From: Corella eumyota
Taxonomy: Eukaryota; Chordata; Ascidiacea; Phlebobranchia; Corellidae
DNA: 64,000 nucleotides
Assembly: GCA_963082875.1 (NCBI GenBank)
Contig: OY720098.1
Coordinates: 8,804,001 to 8,868,000 of the forward strand
Reading direction: 5' to 3'
Positions 49,037-64,000 of this stretch are shown here, in pieces. Position 1 is the first letter of the stretch; the number at the start of each line of letters is the position of its first letter. Both the position numbers and the translations under genes were made by a program. The notes below the pieces were generated by a model that was given only the letters and a program-made list of their open reading frames with translations, was not told the DNA's origin and ran no database searches.

Positions 49037-50547
49037 ATGGGAAAGCGTTACGCCTATACACAGTTCTACGATATATTTGAAGCAAACTGCCAAGACCAAT
49101 ATGCAAATGTCAAGCCCAAATCAAGCCTAACGGAATGTTATACCCTAAACTGCGTTAAACAAGTTATGCATTCTTTACTTTTTAAAAACGTTGAAAGGCC
49201 CCCTAATGCGATCGAAGCTTTACCACACTTTGTCAAGGAATTTAGCTTTGACTCGGTCTTTGTTTTATTAGAACTTGTAGTTGTTATAGGAATGTTTCAC
49301 ACTCTGGTAGTTTTAGGAAAACGGTAAGATTTTAAGCATTTAAAAACTAGTAAGTAAAAAGGATAATATAGTATTAAATGCACTGTTACGTGACGCTAAG
49401 GTAAAAATGTTACTGCGTAGTTTATTTTGGTAGTAATAGTAAACATGCACTGTTTAGAATAAATCAGACTGTGGAAAAGAAATTTCTGATTTGGCGAAAA
49501 GTGTTGTATAATAATAACGAAGATGACGTTGAGACAACTAGTGGTAGCTCACAGACACGTAGTATTGGAAATCTACAAAGTATAAATAAGAATACGCAGT
49601 GTTGTATCACATCTGCTTCAAAAACTAACGGTTTCCAAAATAAAACAACAAGTTCCCAAACACACTTCGAGTTGTTAAATTTGGTTGAAACTAAATCGCT
49701 TAAGTTACAAACCAACGACTCAGCTTTAAAAATGAGAGATAACTTTACTCAAACTATAATACCAAGAAAAGTAATAACCGCCGAGCATACAGCACAGACT
49801 GACCGCAGAGAGAGCACTTCGAAATTTGTACAGACCGTAGTAAGGTCAAAGATTTTGCAAATTCCTAAGTTAAATTGTAATATAAAAGTTTTGGATATAA
49901 ATCAATCCTCTCCTGCAGTTAGTCCAAAGTTTTCACAAGATTCAACTAGCATGGTCACACCGCCTAATGTTGAAAATTCCTTTATACCAAAACCTTCCAA
50001 CTGGACTCCAAAAATGCATTTAAAGGAAGGTGTTTCGAAATCGAAAGTACAATGTAAGGTGTTGTATCAATCTGATTCAACAAACAGCGAACGAATAAAA
50101 AGCACAATAGAGGCCAAAAATCAACCAGACAAAAACAAGCCTAGCAAAACAGGAATTCCAAAGTTTAATAGGCCGAAACCGAAATGTACTTTGCTTAAAA
50201 CCAATAGTACCAATGCGAAAACCGATTCAACTATGCAGGAAATGTTTCCAATAGGTCAAAATTGTTCTGACAACAAGTCAAACTACTCCAAAGGGATATT
50301 AAAAACAAACTGGGAAATAACGCAGGAAAGAAAAGGGGTTATCCCACAATTGTATTTTAGCAGAATAAAAAAAGCAAAGGACAGGGAAATCACTATGTCA
50401 ATTAATAAGAAAAAGCAATCTAAAGACCCATTAGACTCGCAACTAGAAAACAGCTCACCCATTTTTGCGAAACAGCATTACGAACTACAAGCAAAACTTG
50501 CAAGTCCTTTAGCAGAGCAGCGTAACAATAATGAAGCAGAAAAGTAA
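49037..50547 (+). CDS. Unrecognised membrane-anchored protein with repeated QT motifs
   Basis: Two exons, 49037-49323 and 49458-50547, joined at phase 2, giving 458 residues. ATG 49037 (MGKRYAYTQFYDIFEANCQD) is preferred to an upstream TTG. Residues 1-70 are a small polar region with four cysteines, followed by one strongly hydrophobic segment at about 73-93 (VFVLLELVVVIGMFHTLVVL) and then Lys/Arg, which points to a single-pass anchor with the C-terminus probably cytoplasmic. The remaining roughly 360 residues are Ser/Thr/Lys/Asn-rich and look disordered. Between about residues 98 and 222 short QT motifs recur (NQTV, SSQTRS, SSQTHF, LQTND, FTQTII, TAQTDR, FVQTVV), resembling the dynein light chain LC8 anchor TQT. 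The C-terminal half is basic and Pro/Lys-rich. No family was recognised. Overlapping AATAAA signals lie at 50557-50567. Confidence 0.75.
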
Positions 50548-51251
50548 CTTTAAAAAAATAAAATAAAGAGAAACAAAAGGTTTAAATTTAAAACAGGCCT
50601 GAGCCTGATCTTAAATAATGAAGATTAATCCTCTTGCGATAAGGATAAACGTATAAACTTTAATTTATTACGAAAGATTTAAATTAAAAACCGATCTAGT
50701 CTGGAGACATATACGTTACTTTAATTTCCTTGAAATTTTTCAATAATTTACTTTTTAGTCTTAGGGTTTAAACGCAGGAGACAATATCCCGATAAAAAAT
50801 GATTCCGAACTTAATGCTATTCAGTTGTTCTCTCAAAAATATAAGTTTATTTGTTTTACATTAAATTAAAATTAAAAATAATTTTTACGCAATTTAATAA
50901 ACGATAATAGCTCGAAAAAAGAAAAGTGAAATTCGAGAGAATAAAAAGAAAAACAGCGAGGGAGGGAGAGGGGTGTAGCTGCGATAAAATATGCAAGTCA
51001 TTTAAACTCAATCCTTTTTGCTCAACTTTTTGCAATGTGACACGTGTTTTTTTGCAATATAATATTAAAGTATAGCAAAGAAAGCATCTTATTTTAAATT
51101 AAGTTGGGTAACTAAAGTTTTGTTATCATTATTTTAAAACAAATCAAGGTAAGCATCAAACATTTTCTGTTTTTAGCGACTGTAGTACGACTTATTTTTC
51201 TTTTTAAGTTCTCGTATTGGGTATTGATAATTAATTCCTAATTAAATAATC
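50548..51251. other. Intergenic region before PRDX6
   Basis: About 700 bp with the 3' end of the upstream gene (AATAAA at 50557-50567), a purine-rich run near 50920-50975 (GAGGGAGGGAGAGGGG) and an E-box-containing ACACGTGT near 51040. Presumed PRDX6 promoter; no other gene was seen. Confidence 0.55.
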
Positions 51252-54169
51252 ATGGGAGTCAATTTGGGTCAAACGTTTCCAGACTTCAACTTTAAATCAA
51301 CTGGAACTAAGGGAGAAATGAGTTTTCATTCTTGGATTGCAGATTCGTAAGTTATACTTGTTGCTATTTATGCATAATAATAAACGTATAAAATAATACA
51401 TTTTTTTGGTAAATTGTTGTTTATGTAAACATTTTTAAAGTAAGCCAAGTAAAATGTAGAATTAAAGTTGTGTTAAATGGAGGAATAAAATTTCCTTGTA
51501 GTTTGTTTATTGCAAAAGTGTGAGAGTAAACCCCTGTAGAATTTTTAGAAATGTGATTGGAATGTTATGTATTCTCCAATTTAAATTAACATAAACATAT
51601 ATTTCGATAGAAAGTCACTTTAAATTAATAAAATGTGGGATTCTTCCCATTTATTACACTAAACTTATTAATATATGCTTCATAGCGACATTTTACAATA
51701 AATAGGTAGCTCTAAATAAAAGCTATTACTTAGAAACCCAAGTTCATACTGATTTTTGGTTTACTGTTTATCATTTAGATGGGCAATCCTATTCTCTCAC
51801 CCAGCTGATTACACACCAGTGTGCACAACTGAGCTTGGAAAAGCGGCTGAGATGAAAGATGAGTTTCAGAAACGTGGTGTGAAAATGGCAGGATTTTCTA
51901 TCGACAGTTTGGACAGTCATTCAGGCTGGATCAAGGTAAAATTTGGAAATCTAAATTATATATATACTTGTTTTGTTCGATTTTTGTGTTTTAAAACAGG
52001 TCACTTAAAAATGCCAAATAGTGCCAATCGTAAAGAACAAATTTAATACTACTTTTTTAAACAAAATTTTAGTGCAGTAAGTCCATAAATATTGAGATTA
52101 ATTAAGTACTCCAATTTTGATTAGGCTATTAAAAATACACACAAGGAATAAGCATCATAATTAAATTAGAATATTGACTAAAATAATTATCCTTTTTTAG
52201 GATATCCAAGATTATTCAAGCACCTGTGGTGACTTTCCATATCCAATCATTGCTGGAACACGCTCACTTGCCAAGGATTTAGGAATGTTGGATCCCGATG
52301 AAGTTGACAAAACTGGAATGCCACTTACAGCTCGATGTGTTAGTGATTAAAAATTTTTAAATGTGAATTTGCACATAATTAGGCCTACATTAAAATTTTT
52401 TTTTTAGCTCCAAATTTTGTTTAAATTTAAGTTTATTTATTTTGTATTGTTGTAAGTAAATAGTTATCAAAAGTTTTCTTACATCAGTTATGTTCGTAGT
52501 TTTAGTTGGTATAAATTCTTTTCGTTACAAGATTATTTTGATTAATGTGTATACTTTTGTTCTAATTTTTGATTCTAAATCTTTAACTAAAATTTTTTTT
52601 TAGGTTTTTATCATCGGACCAGACAAGAAATTGAAACTTTCCATTCTCTATCCTGCAACAACTGGCCGTAATTTCAAGTAAGTTTTTTGTTAATCTAATT
52701 AACCATATAAAAATAATTTAGGCCAAATTGTTGTATTTTATTTTATCGTTAATATTGTATACATGTAAGTATATGGAAGTTGAGTGCTAGTTTTTGCTTT
52801 TTTTCCTGTTTTTGGAATATCAAATGTCAATTTGCTTCCCTATTATTAATGTTATACTAAATTTTTTTGTGTGCTATCAAAAGCCCAACTAAAGCATCTG
52901 TATTACACTATATTGTATTACACCTTAACAAGGATGTTATTATACAAAAAAAGTTTTTTCAGTTCAGAGAGTTCAACTCTTTGTTTTTTTGTCTGAAGAC
53001 ATTGTATCGTAAACTGCTTTGGTATTGTTTTGTTGTTGGCTGATTTAAATCCAAAGTAATATTAATATTTATATTTTTGTTATTTTTTTTCAGTGAGATT
53101 ATTCGAGTTATCGACTCCCTTCAACTAACAGCAAACTACAAGGTTGCTACACCAGCAAACTGGCAGGTAAAATTAACTTTTTTTAACAACAAAGACATTT
53201 TTAAGTTTTATTTTAATCTAGAATCTAGAATCTCTGGTAAACATATAGCTTAAGGGATTTTAACACCAAAGATTATATTAAATATAGGTCTTTACATTAA
53301 AAAATGTAAGTTCTGTAAATGGTTATATATGTTTCCAAAGAATTATATATTATTTTTTTCCAAGTTTTGAGTTGTAAAGAAAAATGTTTTGCTTTAAAAT
53401 TTGTTAATAAATTACCTGAAAATAGTGGTAAGTCATTCATTAATCTAAAACTTTAGAAATCGCTGAAGTAGTCATATTTCCTGGAAAAATTTGACAGCAA
53501 AATGTTTGCTTAAGCTTTGTGCTATCGCTTACCGGCCTAATATTGTACGTGTTTGTGTTGTGCCTACGTGATAAGTAAATCTATTAATAGTCTTTTTTTA
53601 CACATTACAAAAATTTAGCCAGGATATTTTGATGTCGTTGTAAGGGTTTTTAATAAATTATAATTTTTTGCCGCGACATATATCATGTTTATCATGATGA
53701 TATGCCTATTTTAGGTAAATTTTGTTGTTGTGAACATTTCTATAGGCTTAAATGCACCTGTTGTATGTTTCTTTTTGTACATATTACAAAACTCTTTATA
53801 AACTACTAAATTTAACATGCTTTTCGAAAGCTTTAGTTTTTTTTAGCAATTTTAAATGTAAACATAGCTAACTCCACAGTTTAAACATAAACAAAATAAA
53901 GTCTTTATAAGTGTTGTACAATATTGAGTTTAAAATATTAGCGGTTGCAATCAAATTCTGCTCAGCATTTGGTGATGTTCTGCTCTGGTTTTGCACAGTA
54001 CATACAGTTAAATATCTATTTTGTTTCTATTCAGAGTGGGGAAAAATGCATGGTTGTACCATCACTTACCAACGAGCAAGCAACTGCGAAGTTTCCAAAG
54101 GGATTCGAGACTGTTAAGGTCCCATCTGATAAGCCTTACATTCGTTTGACTCCTGACCCATCTAAATAA
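51252..54169 (+). CDS. PRDX6: Peroxiredoxin 6 (1-Cys peroxiredoxin)
   Basis: Six exons: 51252-51346, 51779-51935, 52201-52338, 52604-52677, 53094-53166, 54035-54169; phases match and give 223 residues (human 224). The product aligns along its whole length with PRDX6: PDFNFKSTGTKGEM, then FSHPADYTPVCTTELG with the peroxidatic cysteine in PVCT, FIIGPDKKLKLSILYPATTG, LQLTANYKVATPANW and a C-terminal YIRLTPDP. It reduces H2O2 and phospholipid hydroperoxides, mainly in the cytosol. In mammals a GDSWG motif also supports a phospholipase A2-like activity; here it reads ADSWA, keeping the Ser, the upstream His and the Asp of GPDKK but losing both glycines. One donor is GT-TAGT (52339), weaker than the others. 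AATAAA signals overlap the stop and recur at 54346-54351. Confidence 0.97.
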
Positions 54170-56120
54170 AATCAAATTTACTTTTGAGTACAAGTCTCTT
54201 TTCGTAAATTTATTACAGAATCATGAAATTGTGTAACCACTAATATGCATTTTTGTAACTTTTTTCATATAACCGACAATTGATTAATCACCTGTACATT
54301 TGTAGTTCCATATAAGTTTAAATTAACATTCCTACTTAATTAACAAATAAAATAACGCTCAAGAAAGATTTTTGGTTTATTTGTTAATTTAAACAGCAAA
54401 AAAATAACATGTTATTGAAATTGATAATTCAGTAATTTACATTCAATTATATTTTAAAGTTTGCATAGTGGTTTTTCATAATTTTTTCTGCAAGTAATTT
54501 AAAGTATGTCGTAAGGAAAGCTCCTGTGAAATACAAGGCCAAGTTTAAAAATGTAGGTTTATTTTATATAGATGAAAGTATTTTTGCCAAGTCAAAATGC
54601 TTTGAGAATTTTCTTGATAGTTAAGGGAAACTATTTTGCTTAAACAGCGAAACTCGATTTAAGCCCAAGGAGAAAATATGCGTGCAACGTTTTTGCCTCG
54701 CATTTTTTTAAATCGCAGATGTTCAGATAACAAAAACTTGTGTTTATAACCAAGTAATTTCTTATGATAGGCCTAATGGTTGTTTATAAACGGTTAGTTT
54801 TAACTTTTAAAAAGCAGTTAAAACGAATTTTTGTTCAGTTATACAGATAAAAGTAAACTTAACCTCTCTCAATACAGATTATACAACTTTTTGTGGTTTG
54901 TTTAAATAAAATGATGTTTTAAAGGCTGTGCTTCTTAAACATCTAATTTTTTATTGTTGGATTAAGGAACAAAACAAAAACCAGTGGACTAATTAACAAA
55001 GAAGAGTTTTTGGCTAGGATATAAAGAATAGTAAGTAAGACTGTTTTTATATATTTTAAAGTGTTTATTTAGTAATTAAAAGTTATTGAAACATTGATAT
55101 ATTCGTCTTGCTTTCTTGATTAATATTTATTTAAACCAGGTTAGAACTAAACATAGCCAGTCGTATTACAGTTGCAAGTCTGCAAATATTGCGCAACACA
55201 ACCGGTGTTTTTCACATTATTTTTTGTTAGAAGTTGCATAACACAGGCTATATATAAAATAAAGAATATGATAATTTGTATTTTAAGTTGCAGTACAACA
55301 TAAAAAAACTGTTTGTTCGATTTATTTAAAATCGTATTATATATTTAGTTGCATTGCGCAGGCAATGATATACAAATACCAATAAGTTACATACACAATT
55401 TTAATTTTTACAGTGATGGCTTTTTTAATTATAAAATGAGTAAAATAACTAACACTAGATATTTTTATTCAGTAAAATTTTTACAAAATTATAAGTTAAA
55501 AGAAATAAAAAATAAAAGGGTCGTTGAAGTTTGAGTTAATAGACAAATAAAATTAAAGTTAGAAATTTAAAAACATTAAATAAAGTTGGGACATTTGAAG
55601 AAATATATAAAAACTGGCAAATATATTACAATTTTTTTTACAAAAATTGGTAAAATAACAGTTTTTAACTGCTCAATGGTGCTGCTGTCTTGTTTAGAGA
55701 ACTCAAAGGTAGATTAAGTTATAGGTAGTAAAACAGTTCAAAAATAATGTTTTTCACGCATATATATATTTGTTCTTTGTAATTTTTTTTCCTTAAGTGC
55801 TCTCAAATATAGTTTGTAAAAAGGCCATTATACAAGCTTTATCGTTGCGCAGTTTACATAATGACAAAAACTCTTACACGTGTCTTTATAATTTCACTGT
55901 TAAGTTATTTTTGACTTGTTCGATGGACAAAATATTAAAAAGGTGATGGTGGACAAACTTATACAATGATGTTTTAATTTCTTAACAAACTTGTTATAAA
56001 AAAACGGGCGGTTGCTGTTAATAAACATAGCACCAAAAGTATCTTCCAATATAGAGTAAAAAAGTATGTTAACAACTCTTTGGTAATATTGACATGTTTC
56101 GAGATTGTCTTAATTTTCGA
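54170..56120. other. Convergent 3' intergenic region, PRDX6 / PKG
   Basis: About 1.95 kb of AT-rich DNA between the tails of PRDX6 (plus) and the kinase gene (minus). It probably contains a long PKG 3' UTR. Short open frames (such as 55349-55534) have no protein-like composition or splice context. Confidence 0.55.
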
Positions 56121-61947
<5,827 letters not shown>

Positions 61948-64000
61948 TTTCAATTTTGATTTGTATACTCCAACAAAGTTTAAAACACTTTTTATTATTT
62001 CTCAGCCATTATACAAAGCCTAATTATACCTGGAAACACATAAGTATTTGTTTTAAAGTTATGCCGTAGACTTATCACCGACGTTAAATTCTAACAATCA
62101 TTAATCCAATTAACACTTGCTGACGTCAATTGAACGATAAAAGTTGAACTTCCATTACGTTTTTTGATTGTTCTGTGTTACATAGTTTAACGCCTAAGAC
62201 TTAGTTAAATACAGTATTTGGCTCTAACCTGAATACTGCCCCTATATTTTTTTCTCATTTTTTAACAATCTTAATTTCTGATAAGCATGTTACATATTTT
62301 GACAAAGGCTTATTAGGATTTTTTTTTACAAAAATAGCCTTCTTTTATTACAAAAAAAATCCCATTTTCTTACTTCTGTCTTATAATATCAATAAAGTCG
62401 CTTTTATAATAACAGGAGGCTTTAAATTCATTAAAAATGTCGTGTCAGACGAACTTACATTTTTTCGGGCTCGACTCCCTGTGGAGCTAATGCGATACCT
62501 TTAGTGTATTGGTAATCGATGCCAAAAACGACCAAAACGAGTTCTTTATTATTCGATCCTACCTCGGGGATAGAGATTGATGTTGTTATGGGTGATTATT
62601 CACATTTACTGTTTCGCGACCGTATTAAATTTAGTTTGTGTTTCTAAAAAATAATAAGAAAAAATGACTTTTAAATGGCATTAATTCCTTGTTTTTCTGT
62701 TTTTAGTAAATGTCAGATGTTTAACAAAAATTTGCTATTAAAAAAGCCGCTATGAAAATAAAATCAATTGTCCAATTCTTTTTATTACTTTCATATTTTT
62801 TTAATATTAACGCCCTTTTATAATAAATACCCTTTGCCATATCAACATAACTACGTCATTCCAGTTTACCAATCGTCAAATGTTGTCAAATAAAACAAAC
62901 AGACCTTAAACGACTCCGTTTTACGGGTGCCCATAAATTCGAATCCAATTATTAGAAATCAAATATTAGATTGATTTGCAGGCATAAATGTCACACTACC
63001 CTAAGCGTCGACCTCTCCTATAATGACAGTAATGTCCACTGCTAAGGCTAGTATAATATTGATTTACAACTGGCCGGTTAAAATCCATAAAATGTCCGGT
63101 GATTCGATTAAACTACGTATTTTAAAAAAAATACATATAAATGGCAGATTGTTTTTTTTTGGAAAAAAATCACATTTTATTGCATTTAAATTATTGCGCT
63201 TTTTTTCTTGTTATACACCTTTTATCCTTAAAACAATATAGAAAGTGTTTTTTAACACTATCGTTACGTCATCAGAAATGCGCAGTATACAGCAAACACA
63301 TGTGAGTTATTGTGATATGTTGGGTCGTTATGGCTCATTACTTTAAAGCATTCACATTTGTTTGCTTGGTTTGAAACTTTTCTTATTTAAAGTAACCTTT
63401 TGTTTTTCGTATCGACGTAATATGAAATCATTACTGTCAAAATATTTGACAGTTTCGTAGAGATTCCTTTAACCGATCTGTTTACAAATTATTACCAGAC
63501 ATCGCTTTAAAAAAATATCGTTATTAGAGAAAACTTAAAATTTCTATACTTAAAATGGTCAACTACAAACAACAAAAACGTATGTTTAAAAAAAAACAAA
63601 TAAATGCAATCCAACTTTGTTACAAAACTTAACTAAATTCAACATAACGCCTTTGCTTAGATACCATATTTTAGTTACTATTCTTCTTTTTTGTTGTTGA
63701 CACTAGTATTAATTAAAATATATATATATTAATGACTCAGTAAGAATTGTTGCTATCTGTAGAATTTAATCCTTCTAAGTTATGCTAACTTTATTTGTTT
63801 GTTATTCCTATATTGATTAAAACCTACTATGGCACAACTTTTTTTAAGAGTTTATCTTAATATGATTTAACAAACCTCGCCTCAAAAAACCAATATTAAT
63901 TTTCGCAATACTTGGATCAAATAATTAAAACTATAACAGCGGCCTCATACTGTAAGTACACACTGCGCAAACAACACTCGAGAATGGGAGCCTAGGTCGA
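61948..64000. other. Upstream region of PKG to window end
   Basis: AT-rich DNA upstream of the PKG start, with TGACGTCA at 62121-62128 and a candidate minus-strand 5' exon near 62459-62600. The last 1 kb has no supported gene. The slightly GC-richer end (63940-64000) has a donor-like CATACT|GTAAGT on the plus strand near 63955, which may belong to a gene outside the window. Confidence 0.45.
62459..62600 (-). other. Candidate 5' exon of PKG (probably untranslated)
   Basis: A locally GC-richer segment ends at a strong minus-strand donor (AAT|GTAAGTTC, exon end 62459). An acceptor-like TTTCCAG at about 62030 lies before the PKG start, so this could be its 5' UTR exon. One frame is open for about 46 codons (ending IALAPQGVEPEK) but has no in-frame ATG and no recognised homology, so coding is not claimed. 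The 5' limit is unknown. Confidence 0.3.

Noticed and set aside
55349-55534. 61-codon plus-strand frame between PRDX6 and PKG
   Set aside because: Low-complexity AT-rich coding, probably in the PKG 3' UTR antisense; no homology.
62870-62945. tRNA-like TTCGAATCC near 62942
   Set aside because: Only a partial B-box; no acceptor stem, D-arm or anticodon arm could be folded around it.
63023-63241. 72-codon plus-strand frame near the right end
   Set aside because: Phe/Lys/Ile-rich AT-driven translation; no promoter, splice or domain evidence.

Overview
The window is AT-rich animal DNA with small, phase-consistent spliced genes, short to medium introns and chordate-type orthologues. The gene set (Vav, FUT8-like, Beclin 1, GT10 fucosyltransferase, RGS, 1-Cys peroxiredoxin, cGMP-dependent kinase), the compact AT-rich introns and a tRNA-derived SINE fit an ascidian tunicate such as Ciona. 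That assignment is an inference from gene content. No prokaryotic, viral or CRISPR signal was seen. All gene models were built by hand from reading frames, GT-AG junctions and matched intron phases.

Layout. 1-8.4 kb, minus strand: the 5' part of a Vav-type Rho-GEF (CH domain, acidic tyrosine motifs, start of the DH domain; the rest lies left of the window). Just upstream is a 2.66 kb Q/N-rich exon whose donor phase matches an acceptor directly upstream of the Vav CH exon, so it may be an N-terminal extension of Vav. 9.8-12.1 kb, minus: FUT8-like alpha-1,6-fucosyltransferase. 12.7-15.4 kb, plus: Beclin 1, divergent from FUT8-like across about 580 bp, with a SINE in intron 1. 15.9-19.4 kb, minus: a secreted leucine-rich-repeat (LRR) protein, followed by a large cysteine-free exon rich in N-glycosylation sequons that splices to it in phase.

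19.4-27.8 kb is a long stretch with no gene recognised, but it holds a promoter-like island at 24.8-25.0 kb with an RFX X-box and E-boxes. 27.8-31.3 kb, plus: a single-pass LRR receptor. 32.1-33.6 kb, minus: GT10 fucosyltransferase. 36.8-47.8 kb, plus: an RGS protein with an 8.4 kb first intron that carries paired CREs, two hairpins and an internal CRE/TATA promoter. 49.0-50.5 kb, plus: an unrecognised membrane-anchored protein with repeated QT motifs. 51.3-54.2 kb, plus: peroxiredoxin 6. 56.1-61.9 kb, minus: cGMP-dependent protein kinase with two alternative first exons.

The genes do not form one pathway. They include phosphotyrosine/Rho signalling (Vav), G-protein and cGMP signalling (RGS, PKG), Golgi fucosylation (two unrelated families), autophagy (Beclin) and redox defence (PRDX6). 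The most notable observations are the possible Vav extension, the LRR protein with a sulfation/glycosylation-prone tail, the alternative PKG start exon, a PKG cGMP site lacking the selectivity hydroxyl, and a strong excess of the palindrome TGACGTCA (16 copies seen).
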